64,000 bases of DNA from Tetrastigma voinierianum (Eukaryota; Streptophyta; Magnoliopsida; Vitales; Vitaceae). The stretch lies in NCBI GenBank assembly GCA_016808115.1, contig JAEQBH010005404.1, positions 1-64,000 of the forward strand, given 5' to 3'. A program made the translations under genes and the position numbers. The notes under the pieces were generated by a model. It saw nothing but the letters and a program-made list of their open reading frames with translations. It made no database searches and was not told where the DNA came from. Shown here one piece after another: positions 1-11,939 of this stretch. The first letter of the stretch is position 1. Every line of letters begins with the position of its first letter.

Positions 1-563
1 TTTCATAGGAAATTTCCTTCAAGCCAAAACCAACTCAAATAAAACTCAAGAAAATAACCCACAAAACTAATCATGTAACCAAACCTTATTTCTATTAGTT
101 TTCCTACAACTTGAGGCAATGAGTTGATATGAGTTCACTGGTATTTCATACATGATTCATAAGGTTTCATACTTATAATATCCATACACATATAATTTCC
201 ATACTAACAAATATGAGGAATTAGAACCTGTTTCTTCTTTTTTCTCTTCTTTTTCCTTATTCTCTTGCTTGTTTGAGAAAACTTGAATAAATGGAGAACA
301 AGCAACTAAATTCGTTTTCCTCCTCCATCCTCAAACCTAGCCTCAAATGAGAAATGATCTAATCTCTAAGACCATGTTTGGTCTTATCCCAAATTTTGCT
401 TAAGGCCATGTTTGGCTTATCTCATTTTGGTTTAAATTCTCCCTTTTATTAGTCCTTCCACTTCATTCTATTTGAAAATCAACTTATCATATTCCTTCTT
501 TAACATATAATGTTCTTAACTTATCCCTCTTATGTCTTTAATGTGACATTTTACCATTTTAAC
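1..563 (-). repeat. Tekay-like LTR fragment, cut by the window start
   Basis: No gene is visible. The segment near 375-425, with the paired phrases 'gaccatgtttggtc' and 'aaggccatgtttggc', recurs in the same orientation near 24020-24070 (in F) and inverted near 25150-25200 (in E), so three copies of one LTR family are present. By the ends of the other copies, the sense strand here is minus. The copy continues at 3774 on the other side of the hAT insertion. Family membership is inferred by eye from shared wording and LTR-end style; no alignment was run. Confidence 0.5.
556..563. repeat. Left TSD of hAT I
   Basis: ATTTTAAC, identical to 3766-3773, directly abuts the CAGGG end of the element. 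Confidence 0.9.
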
Positions 564-3500
564 CAGGGCCGACCCTTACTTTATAGGGGCCCTAGGCTTT
601 TTTTTTTTTTGGCCCTATTATAAATATATATATATATATATAAGTTAAAAATAAAATTTTATTGAGCAATATATTGACATTACGTAAAAAATTTCTTGTA
701 AGTTTATTAAGCATTTTTAGATAAAAATCAATAATTAAACTATTAAAATCAATTTGTTCTATGTTTCAATAAACACGAGTATAGTCAATCCATTCAATCT
801 TTCTTGTGACATTGTTGATCGAAGGTATGATTTGATTACTTCAACTTTGAGAAACTTCTTCTGCGAGACAAGCTATGCTTGGTATAGTCAGTAGTGATAC
901 ATGTGATCATACATTTGGAAAACAGGAATCCATCATTTCAAATAGTCCCCAACACTTGATTGCTCTTTTGGTCTCCTTTGGTAAGCACTTTCTCACAATC
1001 TTTGCTTCAGAAAATAACTCATCCCCATCAATATCAAAGTCCATTATGTCTCAAATTTTCAAGCTTATCACATGAAGACTTCAAACAATCATCATATATG
1101 TAACTTGTGTAAATCAAATAAAAATCCAAAAATATCTTCATATTTTTTAAATTGTTCAAATCTACTATTGAGTGAAGAAATAGCTTGATCAACTATATAT
1201 AAGAAATAATAAACTCTATAAGATTCTTCAGCTGAATGTGTAATCTCTTCACTAGCATTTTCACCAAACTGCTTCTTTCTATAAATAATATGCTTTTCAC
1301 AAATGTAGGTTCATCGACGACAATTTCTTTACTTAATAATCTTATGAATTCAATCCGGTTTCTCTATAGGTCTCAAAGAAAGAAATAAGTGCTTTCAAAT
1401 GACTAATAGCAGCATCAATAACTATGTCTTTACTTTGTAACCATTTTGCTCCCTCTATTAATAGCGAGATAAAATATTGTACCAAATAACCATGCCGTAA
1501 GAATTCAAAATCCATGATATCGACGATAAACTTAGAATCCACGAATGTCTTAGGATCATCCTTGTTTCCACCAAGTGAGTTAAAAGCGACTTTAATTTAC
1601 GGAACTTGAAATCTTATTAACATGCACATTCAACCCACGACTTTCCCAACGTGTACGTGATAAGCGGCAAGGGTGAACGCTTTTACATTATCTTTTAAAG
1701 ATTTTCCCTTCGCTTTGTAGAAGATGAAAACAATATATATATGCATTAATACGCAATTCAAAAAAGATTTAGCCTTTAGACAAGAATTTGCCATATCACA
1801 AAGTGCGAGATTAAGACTATGACAACCACATGAATTGTGTAGAAAGCTCTTAGTTTACTTCTAATACTTTTTTTGTACACCTTTATGCTTTCTTTCATAT
1901 TCGAGGCAGATTATCATAACCTTGACCTCTTAAATCACCAAGATCAAGTTCAAGTGTTCTTAAAGCATTTATTAATTCATCAAATAATCCTTGTCTGAGG
2001 TAGCTTCCACTTTCGAAATCCTAAAGACACTTCTACCTTGTTGGACTTAGGAACATCACACATCGTATTGTAGAGACATTTGTTCTTCATGACTTATATC
2101 GATGTCTGATCAAGTATAGCCCCGAAAAATATTTTGCTTCTCTAACTTTTTTAATAATCTCGAACTTTTATTTTCTTTGCCCGGCATAAGTATAAATTCA
2201 TTTGAATTTTGTGATAAGATAATTATAATGAATTTCTTTTCACAGATCAGCCCAGGAGGTGTTCTTTCGTGTGGATCAAACTCGGCAATCATTTCAATTA
2301 TACTAGAAATTTCCATTCTTGTAAATTTTACCGGTACTCATGAAATCTTAGAATTATTAACTTTGCGAGAAAATTTAACAGAAACTAATGCCATGAAACT
2401 TGCCTCCGAATGTTCTCTATCTTTGTTGATTTTATCTTGTAATGCTTTATCAATTGTCAAATTCTTTTGTAATCTCCTTTCTAGTTCAATCCATCTTCTC
2501 ATGTTACGCATGTATATTACTAGTTTCATGACTTTTAATTCTATAATGATATTTTTCCAATCATTAGTTCCTTCATTAGCTGAGTGAAAAGTATTTTCCT
2601 CTTTGCTTAAATAACTTACAACAAAAGCAAAATACTTTATCCAATTAAATTGAGTAAACTGACCATTTCGATAGTCTTCGCCATTTGATGTAATATTAAC
2701 AGAGAAGAGAAATGCACATTTTCTGAGTCTTTAGGAAAATTATCCTCTTTTACTTTAAGAAGGACCTCTTTTCACCAACATGTCTATTAAATTTTGATCG
2801 ATAATTTTCAATTCACGGATCTGTAATGTCTAAAGGCAAAGGAACAACATGTGTATCCTAAATCGTCTTGTTGTTCCATATTTACTCCTCCAATTATCAT
2901 GCTGCTCATTACATATTTTCCACATTCTTAAAAATTTTCTTGTTTCACAATCATCAAATCTTATTTATTTTACTCGATTACTCCCACTCTTCATTAATAT
3001 CTTTTTCATCTTGAACCTTCTCATATATTTCGCGCATTGCTTGTATTACTGAAAATTTGTCCATAACTCCTTGAGATTGTAAAAAGCTCGCCGATTTTCT
3101 TTTAACCTTTTCTTTTTATATTAGACAAATACTTTCTAGTAGACATGATAACTCAATTCAATATCAATTCAGATCAAACTTTAAATTAGATCCAATAATG
3201 ATAAAACATGATGAGAGGTCTTGATAAATTTGATCAAATAGGCATTATCTTAACAACTGATTGAAGCTGCGTAATAAAAATATAAAGCGCAAAAATTATT
3301 ATTTGATAAAGTAAAATAATCAAATAAAATACGTTAAAAATAAATAATAAAATTATTTCATACCTATGATCGGATTCTTGAAGATTTTGTGTTTTTGTTT
3401 TTTTCTATGCGCAAAGGAGAACTCTAATTTTTTTCGAGAAGAGAAACCTTAATATTTTGAACGGAGAGAAAGCTGGATGTTGAAAGAGTGTTTTAACTTT

Positions 3501-3765
3501 TTTAACGAATAAATCATAGAGTAATGTGATTGAAGAAGTTTGCAAAAAGACATATCTTTAATGAAGTGGAGCCCATGTGGAGACTTCCTTTATTGTATTT
3601 AAAGTGGGAGTTTATTGCATTTAACGTGAGTTTTTTGAGAGCTGTTAACAACCAAATTTTTTATTATATTTAATTAATTATAAATTATAAATATATATAA
3701 TATTTTATTATTTCAAAAAGGAGCCCACTATAAAGTGGGGCCCTAGTGCCTATAGGGGCAGACTG
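564..3765 (-). mobile_element. hAT transposon I (ZMYM1/TTF-type), degenerate
   Basis: A 3202 bp element bounded by an 8-bp target duplication ATTTTAAC at 556-563 and 3766-3773, the length typical of hAT elements. The ends are imperfect inverted repeats: the left starts CAGGGCCGACCC and the right end read in reverse starts CAGTCTGCCCC; both also contain CTTTATAG beside a GGGGCCCTAG block. The transposase lies on the minus strand and is broken. AT-rich stretches at about 600-700 and 3150-3720 are the non-coding ends. It is inserted in an LTR-like sequence, and the perfect TSD suggests a later insertion than the coding decay alone would imply. Confidence 0.9.
700..3146 (-). pseudogene. hAT transposase, zinc finger MYM-type 1-like, broken
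   Basis: Reading the minus strand from the ATG at 3146 gives the plant ZMYM1-like transposase in order across several frames. First is a TTF-type zinc finger region around 2960-2600 (FPKDSENVHFS, then WIKYFAFVVSYLSKEEN, where the family has a CFCC core). Next is the DUF4371 block (MRRWIELERRLQKN at about 2510-2470, IIEMIAEFDPHE at about 2300-2260). The RNase H-like core follows with CHSLNL-like remnants near 1830-1800 and the TRWES-like motif near 1650. Last is the C-terminal dimerisation segment with RSFSKLK near 860-840. Stops and frameshifts occur throughout, so it cannot make a working transposase. The longest intact pieces are 66-68 residues. Confidence 0.85.
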
Positions 3766-3773
3766 ATTTTAAC
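3766..3773. repeat. Right TSD of hAT I
   Basis: ATTTTAAC, identical to 556-563, directly follows the CAGACTG end of the element. Confidence 0.9.
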
Positions 3774-3982
3774 ATTTTTCCCACTTAATTTCCAAAAAAC
3801 CTGAAATTTTACTTATATTATACTAGTAGTAATAAAACTACTAATTATGCCAATCACCTAAAATTTTATAATAATTTTATTATATATTAGGGTATAAATT
3901 GAGCCAAACTTGGAGTTTTTAAAAGGAAAAAATTGATAAGTGTTAAAGCTATTGAAAATGATAAATTTGAAATGAATATGTG
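3774..3982. repeat. Flank between hAT I and element A, LTR-like
   Basis: AT-rich sequence with no reading frame. It directly continues the left LTR fragment past the hAT insertion and ends at the AGCAT target site of A. By comparison with F, the U3 start of the LTR should lie in this segment or just past it, but I cannot place it. Confidence 0.4.
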
Positions 3983-3987
3983 AGCAT
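3983..3987. repeat. Left TSD of element A
   Basis: AGCAT directly before the TG of the LTR; identical to 24963-24967. Confidence 0.85.
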
Positions 3988-5299
3988 TGATTAAAGGCGA
4001 GTAAGTTATCTGGAATATGAAAATTTGTATCACAAGTTCCCTACTGCTTAGTATAGAAACTCTTTGCGGTCTGTAGTATAGTGGCCTAAAAGATTGAGCG
4101 CGGGGATGGAGTTTTCTTTATGCTAAATGGTCACGGTTGATTGAAATTGGTGTTTCCACTTTGGTTGGGGTTTGGTAAAAAAAAAGCAGTGGGGTTGATG
4201 GTGACCAAAAGTAGCTAACGAGAGGAAATAGAGGTGTAAAGGAACTCCTTGAAGTTTCGGACCAGCGGGCTTGGGGTTATAAAGGTAAGCGTAATGTCTC
4301 GAGGTCCTTTTTCACCGTCTTCCCAGGAGGATGACCTATAGTCATTTCAGAAGTGGGATCTAGGTTTGGCTATAAAACCGAACCTTAAAAGTTTCCTTCC
4401 TAGTATACAACATTTATGACCTATTAATGTTTCAAGGCAGTTAAAACCATCCGCTAGATCTAACTTGTAGGAACTAATAAATGGCAACTAATTGAGCATT
4501 AGTGGATGCGATAAGTATCCATTGAGCCTTTAAAGCGCGAATACTAACTACACTCGGGGTACATATGGGGGATTCAAACCCACCTTGGGTGAGATGCAAA
4601 AACATAAACGTGTAGTAGATACTAGATTAATAATAGAGGGACGATGTATTACCTCAGGCAACGCCCAACCTAAGTAGCCCTCCCCTTCAAGGATGAGAGG
4701 AGTTTAATACTTTATCAGCAAGTTTGTGATCCTCAAAGGGTGTTTGGCAGGTGAGAAAATGCGAGAAAGGGAGAGAAAGTGAAAGAAAATGTCACGGGCA
4801 AAGCTAAAAGCTTTCGGGCCAATTTTATTGATAAAAACAAAAATTGTTGTTACATGAAATGATGAGCTTATATAATAACAAGTCAGGAAATTACATAAAA
4901 GTGTGAAAGAGCGAAATTACATTAAGGGCATTTTGGTAAAAAGCCACAAGCGGTCCAAAGTGAGTAATACGGCAAAGCGGGCGGTGTGAAAGTTTCGCGA
5001 CTGAAATATTTGCAACAACTATGAAATTTTTTGTAATGCTCTTCTATCATACGCATTTTGGCTCCAATTGCCGATTTGCAAATCGACGAGTTCGGCTTGG
5101 GTTCAAACGTATTTGAATCGATATGAAAGAATATGGTGTAATTGGCCTGCGAAACTACAAAAAAATATCCGCAAAATATGATCAATAGTATGGCCAGGGA
5201 CCTCGATGCTATTGGTGGGTTATTTAAGTTGATTAGTACACAAAGAAGTGCTCAAAACCTACAATCGGGGCTTAAACGACACTATTTAGGCACTAATCA
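3988..5299 (-). repeat. 3' LTR of element A
   Basis: 1312 bp, plus-strand TG...CA. It aligns along its length with 19948-20560 and then 24345-24962: the blocks at 4120-4170 and 20055-20100 ('attgaaattggtgtttccac'), 4420-4500 and 20340-20420, 4740-4800 and 24425-24480, and 5185-5299 and 24840-24962 match closely. No gene lies in it. Both copies carry a TATATAAG box on the minus strand. Confidence 0.85.
4867..4874 (-). promoter_or_regulatory. TATA box of element A 3' LTR
   Basis: TATATAAG on the minus strand; the same box is conserved at 24538-24545 in the other LTR, which supports a promoter role. Confidence 0.5.
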
Positions 5300-5309
5300 C
5301 TTCCCACTA
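5300..5309 (-). other. Polypurine tract of element A
   Basis: Minus-strand TAGTGGGAAG directly abuts the TG of the 3' LTR, the expected place for the plus-strand primer of reverse transcription. Confidence 0.7.
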
Positions 5310-5961
5310 GCAGACACATTGCTAGTCCTTATGACAAAAAGAAGAAAGAAGCGAGATAAGTTATGCTAATCTGGGGATGGTATTTTCAAAAGTGTATGGA
5401 TAAATAAAACTCCCTCAGTGTGAATGATTGAGACCCTGCACAATAACCAGCTTGGGAGAAAAAATGCCATACAGGACCAAGTTTTAGAAGAGTATCTATC
5501 CCAAGGAAATAGACACGAAACTTCCACCGTAATCTAAGTGTTTATGTGATCAGTTTTCAACGATAACCTGTTAAACTGCTCTCCCCCCAGCCAAGTTACT
5601 ACCAAATCCTAGCACCTTGACCAACCTAAAGCCAACTCACCATGTTCCTTTCTTTTTGTCATATTTCTTTTGTATTGTAGGATGCAATGAGAAATCGACC
5701 TCACAGTAAATTAGCAGGTCCTGATGACTCGACAGCTAGACTTAGGCGTAAAGTCATGAGGATCTCTGTGATACTAATATGGGTTCACCCAGACTCAGAT
5801 GAATTGAGAATTCCCGGCCACTTCACGACTCGCTAAACCTCTGCCATCCACCCATGTAGCGAGCCTTAGAGTCGGTGGCTCTGACTTGACTAAGGAAACG
5901 AGCCTTTAGGCTTTAAAGACTTGCTGTGTAAACCCCTCGGGCCAGGTGCTAGGGTTTACGA
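5310..5961 (-). other. 3' untranslated region of element A
   Basis: 652 bases between the PPT and insertion B, with no convincing reading frame in six frames. By position it lies between ORF3 and the 3' LTR of A. Confidence 0.5.
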
Positions 5962-6339
5962 TGTAAGTCCAAAACTCATTAGATTTTTAATCCATTTTTA
6001 CGGTATGTTCTGAAGATAAATGTGATTTAATTGAAAAAAGTGGATGATTAACTCACTGCCCGAGGAAAATGCAGGCGAAACTCAAAGCTTATGAATCGAA
6101 GAAACCGGTGCGACGAGTTGGGAGTCCATGACTAAAATTTAAGTGTTGTATGGGGAGCCTCAGTTGTAGGAATTCAGTCACGACATCAAGCAGTTAAATA
6201 CGAAGAAGAAATAGAAAAGCTGGAACAAGTGAAATTAGTGACTTGAAGAAGGAGGTTCTGCGACAAGAACGTGAAATTCGAAGCGGAAGGGAAAATAATC
6301 GAGGAAGAAATTCATGTCAGCGACTATCCTGTGATGTGA

Positions 6340-7180
6340 CACAGTGAAAAAGAAGTGATAATAGTGACACCGCTCTAAAGTCGACAAGGATCGAGATCTG
6401 ATAGAAGAGGTTGCAAAGAAGAGTTGCGACCCGGTTTTAAATAAAGGCTCCATTTTAGTCGCGACTATCGGTATGATATCGCGACATACAAACGGGAAGA
6501 TTTAAGGTCGCGACCAAGATAGAGTTTGGAAGGAGGTGTCATGACCTGTAGCCAAATAGGAAGCACTTGCCCGGGAAGCCCGAACTGCGACCTTTCCGCG
6601 AGTCGAGGATCGGAAATGATGTCAGCGACCCGGAGAAGAAAAAGTGGCGAAGAAATTGATGTCGCGACACGTAATAGCGAGGTCGACCTAAAAATGATTG
6701 GGAAAGAGGAAAATAGTTATAGCGTAGAAGCTGAGGGTTGCAACCTGAGGAAAAAAGAAATGGGGAATAAAGTACGACATCACCATGAGGTCAACGACAT
6801 AAAAATAAAGTATGAAGGCCGAAAAGACTACCCGACATGATTGTGACCAAGGAATCAAAGTCACCGCATGGAAGTCATCATACAAACATCAAAGTGAAAA
6901 CCATGACCTAAAAATGATGTCTACATTTCGGAAAGGCACCGGAAGAATAGGAAGACAATGATGTGGCGACGTAATAGCGAGGTCAGCGACATGTAGCGAA
7001 TCGCGACATGACGCTGACGACGATGAAGCGAATGAGGTGGCGACCACAAAGCGATGTTCGACCGCGATCAAAGCGATTCGCGAGACAAGCGGTTGCAACT
7101 TAAAGAAGAAATCCGGCGTCACGATCACGACAATCAAGACAAGTCCGTATCGCGACATCAACGAATTCGCGACGCCGCGA
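6340..7180 (+). repeat. Decayed TGTCGCGACA palindrome cluster in LTR of B
   Basis: Repeated short units around the self-complementary core TCGCGA, often as GTCGCGAC or ATCGCGACAT. Examples are near 6466, 6481, 6509, 6660, 7004 and 7150. Many copies have CG turned to TG or CA, as expected for methylated CpG decay. The same array is better preserved in the inverted copy at 13830-14540. Confidence 0.7.
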
Positions 7181-7246
7181 GTTTTCGATATTTGAGCTTT
7201 TTCCTTTGATTTCACGGAGCATTTTAGAGGATTGATAAATTGCTGA

Positions 7247-7255
7247 TATAAATAG
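7247..7255 (+). promoter_or_regulatory. TATA box of LTR B
   Basis: TATAAATAG within TATAAATAGATAG; the same string is conserved on the minus strand at 13750-13758 in C, so it is likely the LTR core promoter. Confidence 0.6.
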
Positions 7256-8727
7256 ATAGGCGTAGAAGAGTAAAGTATGTTTCAGTCTTATTACCAGGAA
7301 AGAGAAGAACTTCGGTATATATTTAAGTAGATTTTTATTTTTTATTTTATTTTTTATTTTGGTTTTGAATCTGTGACGTGTGGGAGGCAGTGAAGTGGAT
7401 CTTTAGTTCTATTATTTTTCTTAAGTATTCACGAAATTTGGTATAAATCTAGGTGAATTTAAAATTCATTTTTCTCGAATTTTATTGCAATTCTGGAGTG
7501 GTTGTCACGTGATCGGTACTCCATTTCTTAATTATGATGCGATGTCAGACCGGCTTCTATTGAAAAGTTTGGTTACATTTAGTTCTGATCTTTCCTGCAC
7601 ATTTATGGAGAATTAATTTGGGTTCGATTTTTACTTAGTCAGTGTCATTTTTAATGGATAAGTTCCCAATAGTAGTACCTAATACCATTTGAGGAATGTA
7701 TCTTTACTACGATATCCGGGATGCCTCTCGGTGACACGAGAGGCAGATTCTACGAGTTGAGAGCATTCTTTTCTAGGTATGTTAGGCTACCCTACCGTTG
7801 GCCAGTGGCTGAGCTCGAGGGTTCATTTGATAAATCACATTAGCTCGCCAATTGAAGAGTTAGGGGGTGTGTTTAACAATATAAATAATCGAGGAGTTCA
7901 CCTTATCTAAGGGTAAGTTCCGATCCCAGTGTTGGCTTAGATCTAATCCAAAGGAAAGGATAAACCCATAGATGCGGAGGTTAGGCCACCCATTAAGTAG
8001 TAAACAGCTAAAATCTGAGAAGGTAAAGTAAAAGTTAGCATCCAGCAGGGGAAATGGGTGTGAAGTATTGAAAGAAAAATACGAGATCTTGCAAGAGTTT
8101 GGAATACGGTGTGATTTGATCTTGTCTTCGAGAGAAGCAAGGATATCCAATCAGTGAATATGGAGAAATCCAATTCCAATAATTAGGAAATTTTGGACAA
8201 TAACCAGATCCATACATAGAACAAAGCAATGGGTTTAGTGCTAGAATTGACCATTCCATTGTATTTCATTGATAGTTTTCGTTTCTCACAGGAAACTGAT
8301 TCAATCCATTCATTTGTATACAATTTATTTTGATTCATTTACTTTTGTTTTAGTTTAGTTTAGGAACACCTGTATTATTAGTATGGGTTACCCCAATTTA
8401 GCATCAGTAATAAATAAAACTCTTCTAACATCTGAGTTTGAAGTCCAAAATAATGTTGTGGAATTTTAGTAGTTAGGGTAGTTGATCGTAATTAGCTGTA
8501 AATCTCCGTACAGAGATGATATGGACTTACGTTCGGATTTTACTACTTGTATGACACCTTACTTAAGTGTGTAAGTGAGAACCTACATACATTTAAATAA
8601 TGAACATTCAGAAAAGTATTTTATTAGAACAAATTTATCCAGTAACATAGATACGAGAGAAGTGTAAGACTCTAGTAGTATGTTAATGAGGTTACCTAAT
8701 GTATATGAAAAGGCAAACAAGTTTTTA

Positions 8728-8747
8728 TGGCGCAGTTGTGAGGATTG
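8728..8747 (+). other. Primer binding site of element B (tRNA-Asp type)
   Basis: TGGCGCAGTTGTGAGGATTG lies 8 bases after the LTR end. The usual Athila PBS reads TGGCGCCGTTGCCGGGGA, so this matches it with CpG-type changes and a missing base. It fixes the strand of B as plus. Confidence 0.7.
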
Positions 8748-9009
8748 AAAAAATTAAATGAATCAATATTAAACAAAAGAAAGAAATACTAATTTGACCT
8801 TTTAAGAAAGAGAAAAAATAGTTTTGCAACGGTGGCTGCATGAAGCTACTAATCTTTAACAAGCCATGTTGAAAATATTTGTTTAGTTGAACTAATCTAT
8901 TAATCTGAGGTGTGTTTTGATTTCGAGAGAACCTTTGTGCCAAGCGGGATTAGGCGATTCGGCGAATCTTGGAGTGGAAGAACACTTTCCAGCTTAGAAA
9001 GACAAAAGA
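8748..9009 (+). other. Leader of element B
   Basis: Sequence between the PBS and the first recognisable gag residues; no coding signal seen. Confidence 0.4.
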
Positions 9010-10470
9010 AGCGGAAAACCCGCGTATGTGCAGGATGAGAGACATGACGAGATGAGAGGAACAAAGGGCGCTGACCGGGGAGGCCTCCCATTACTAACCT
9101 GATGGAGGATTTGCAGGCCTAATATTTAGGAAGAGTGATACTGCGATCGAGACTGACCTACTATGAATGAAAATAATTTTGAATTCAAACGGCCTTGATT
9201 TACAATAGTTCGGCCAACATGGTTTATTGGTCATCCCACCGAAGACCTGACGAGCACTTAGGGAAAAGTTTCTCGGGATCGTGAATATAATAGTGAAGTG
9301 AGCGATTGTGAGACTAGGGATAGAAGTTGCATCTCTTTCCATTTTCTTTGAGAGATATAGCGACCACATGGTACATGAATCATTACCATATGGTTTGGTT
9401 AATGCTGGGGAAGAGTTGGTAGAAACTGCTTAGGCGATTCTTTTCCCCCGTCTCAGCCGGAGAAGAAGGGAGATAATAGTATTCCAACGAGAAGGTAAAG
9501 GCTTATCTTGGCTTAGGAAAGATTCGAGAGGTTCGCGAAGAGGTGCCGATGCTGGCATAGATTGAAGACCCGGATGGACATAGTGTATCATGCTTTAAAT
9601 GATACATCTAAGGAATTATTATCGATGCTTCATGCGTGGAGCATTGACGAAAGAAATCTTTGAAGCGAGAAGATCGATAGAACTTTGGCAAATATCGTCA
9701 GCTCATAAGTTTTTCAGAGAAATAAACGAGAGGAAAATGGGCGTGAGTTGAGTAAGATATGACGGCCATGGAGCGAAGTTGAATCTTATAAATGCGCTGA
9801 GGATTGAATGAGCAAGAGAAAGATGCCTGTTACTCTTAAATGGAAGCAGTGAAGAAGAGCTTTTATGAGAAGAAATGCGATGTACTTAACGAAGAAGATT
9901 CTTATGGTTCTGAGGAGGTTAAGTACGTGAGCAGGCAAGTTATCCTTTCAAGCCAAATTCCTAACACGCCCTTTCTGACCCGACAACGAGGAACCATGAG
10001 AATTTCTCATATGGTGGAGAGCGTTACGAGGCCCAAGCATGGGCGAATCCTCGACAAGGATATCAACGACCACGAGTTCCGATGACAGCGACAAGGAGGT
10101 GAAAGCATACGGCTGAATGTTAGGGTCGGAGGAGGACTCGACCATTTGAAGAGAACAAATCTTTGCTAAATGGGAACCCGACAAAGAGGCTATTACAATT
10201 CCATGAACATAAACTATTTAACTTGGAAGCTTTCAGAGTCGATGCTGAATGTTTCGAAGAATGCTAGTGCCTCCTCTGAAAAAATTTGGAGACCGCAAAT
10301 AGAGAACAGCTGTACGAATATGCCAAATCGAGAACGAGAATTACATTCCTTGGTGATACTCGAGAAGAACCCCTGAGCGCATAGCAGTTCAATTGAAGTG
10401 GGAAGGATTTGGCTTGACAGCGAAGGACGAAAGCGAAGCGGAAGGAGAAAAAACAACCGGATTGAGCAAT
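9010..10470 (+). pseudogene. Gag of element B (Retrotrans_gag family), broken
   Basis: Plus-strand translation over shifting frames gives the Athila/Tat gag in order: NNFEFKRP at about 9167, then GHPTEDLTS near 9228 and LFPFSLRD near 9332-9357. The N-terminal half ends with a KxLLRRFFSP-like motif near 9420. The C-terminal part gives NHENFSYGGERYE at about 9993-10030 (family NHPNFSY), a coiled-coil-like stretch at about 10190-10300, and the RERELHS...NP motif near 10330-10375. There are many stops. No start codon can be chosen. The family makes the structural capsid protein of virus-like particles. Confidence 0.75.
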
Positions 10471-10484
10471 TTGAAGGGTGGCCG

Positions 10485-11534
10485 GAAAAAGAAGGAAGAG
10501 TACCGGCTTATACCTTGAGTGCCATTTCCCACGAGACTTAAAAGTGAATCTGAAATAAACGATAACCTGCGAATCTGAAATAGGGCCTCGAGATGGCTCA
10601 TCTCCTCTGACTGTATCTTTGAAGTGGGAAAAAGGTGAACCACGAATGTGATCGATAAAAGCATGCGCGGTGGGGCGCCTCACGAGCGAGCCGTCCGTTA
10701 GTGTGTCCCGGGAAGGAAGGCCGGACCATCTCCGCAACGACGAGGCGGATCGGACATTGCACTATGTCAGTAAATTGGCGAGGACCACTAGAAAATTGAA
10801 TGTAGCGACGATGTTTGAGGCCTTGAGTATCCCAAGCCGGCCGTCGATGGAGAAATGAAGAGCGGTAAGGTTGGGCACGAGCCTGGATGTCATCGTGTGG
10901 TAGAACTCGATGACCACCCGAGGGTAGAAAAACCGACGAGGTGTCATGAACGGCTCCAGTGAGTACCTCTGCACTAAAAGCATCGTGTCTCGGAGCTCTG
11001 GGTCTGCTGAAAAGGACGAAAAATCATAATAAACCTTGTCATGTAGGTTCCTCTCACTACAATCAGCATTCCCTGGAATAGGGTTGCAGTGGAAGAGTGG
11101 TCGTCGGATGATGGAAGCTGGGAATAGGTCAAGATGGGGGCTCAGCGGGGCTGATGAGACAATCAGCTGTGGCTCTGAGGCACAGGCGGAGGACTCCCCA
11201 GGCTAGGTCGGGACCCTCTTAGACGGTGCGTTCGGGATGGCACAGGATGTGGCGGGAGAGGAGGTGGAGTGGAACTGACTTTTAGTGTGTAGGTATCTCC
11301 CTCGGGCGGGGGGCTGCGACGGAGGAATCCACAGCCAGCCTCTCGAGGCGCCGGTAAGGCGCCACGGTGGTGATGGGGAGCGTCAGGGGCAGCGGCCTTG
11401 TGAGGAAATGGCTGACGCGGTGGTAAGAAGGAGAAGCCGGCTGCGGCGGCAATGGCCAGAGCGTGGCCCGGAAGACCGCCGGCGGAGGAAGCGTGCCTGC
11501 AGGCGGAAGCGCTTCCTCCGCGTGTCTTCACCAT
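10485..11534 (-). pseudogene. ORF3 of element A: Transposase_32-type (PF20167) plant protein
   Basis: Minus strand, starting at the ATG at 11534 (MVKTRGGSA, a start common in this plant family). It has a proline- and alanine-rich low-complexity N-terminus to about 11160, then a conserved domain: NPIPGNADCSERNLHDK (about 11080), QRYSLEPFMTPRRFFYPRVV (about 10970-10910), IEFYHTMTS, ALHFSIDGRLGILKASN (about 10860) and LEALFQIR (about 10590). Several frameshifts and stops break it, and its C-terminus is lost at the junction with B. It lies directly 3' of the integrase on the same strand, the place of the envelope-like ORF in Athila elements. Its biochemical function is not known to me. Confidence 0.75.
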
Positions 11535-11939
11535 ACTAAAGCCTGAGAAGGAAAAGAAAGGGGAGGGGGCTGCAAAAATTGGAAATGGGATGTGAAATGA
11601 AAATGAAAGAAAAGAAAAGGTCATGGCCAATTAATGGCCTTAAGTGCCTACTAAATGGTTGGATAAAAAGAAGGGAAGTGTGGTGGGCACGGGGAAAGGA
11701 GGGTTCGTGAAGTGGTCGAGGAGATGAACGAGTGGACCTGAATTTTTGTGACTGCGAAAATTTGTTAGTAGGTTCTTGAATTTTCAAACCTGCAAAATTT
11801 TAAGTAGGTTGCGAAAATTTATGAAATGGAAAAATTTCGACGAAAACTACTCTGACTAAAATTGCAACACAAAATTAAACAATAAACTTCTAGTGACTTC
11901 TAAGATACTACAGAAATCACTCCCACAAGTATTAATTTA
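11535..11939 (-). other. Spacer between integrase and ORF3 of element A
   Basis: About 400 bases; an in-frame extension upstream of MVKTRGG reaches 11630 but does not look like family sequence. No other feature seen. Confidence 0.4.

Larger units (their letters stand above)
5962..8719 (+). repeat. 5' LTR of element B
   Basis: Starts TGTAAGTCC and ends GGCAAACA. It is recognised by homology with the reverse complement of 12311-14755: the starts (TGTAAGTCC against TGATGAGTC), the TATA region, the block around 7700-7760 and the shared end GGCAAAC all correspond. The part at about 6340-7170 is rich in decayed TCGCGA palindromes. Several frames of 60-108 codons occur here, but none resembles a protein and none is kept in C. 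Confidence 0.8.
5962..10480 (+). mobile_element. Element B: truncated Athila/Tat-type gypsy (5' LTR, PBS, partial gag)
   Basis: A plus-strand element inside the 3' part of A. It has a 2758 bp LTR, a decayed tRNA-Asp-type PBS at 8728-8747 and gag to about 10470; protease, pol and the 3' LTR are missing. The right border is where gag-like plus-strand sequence gives way to minus-strand ORF3 of A, about 10470-10490. Because the 3' half is gone, no TSD can be checked. The bases before the LTR (5957-5961) are TACGA. Its LTR is homologous to the inverted solo LTR C at 12311-14755. Confidence 0.75.

Noticed and set aside
10264..10737. A 157-codon minus-strand frame across the B/A junction
   Set aside because: Its left half is antisense to gag of B and only its right half belongs to ORF3 of A; it is not one protein.
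11163..11630. The upstream start MAMTFSFLSF for ORF3
   Set aside because: The residues before MVKTRGG are hydrophobic low-complexity sequence not seen in relatives, which begin at VKTRGG.
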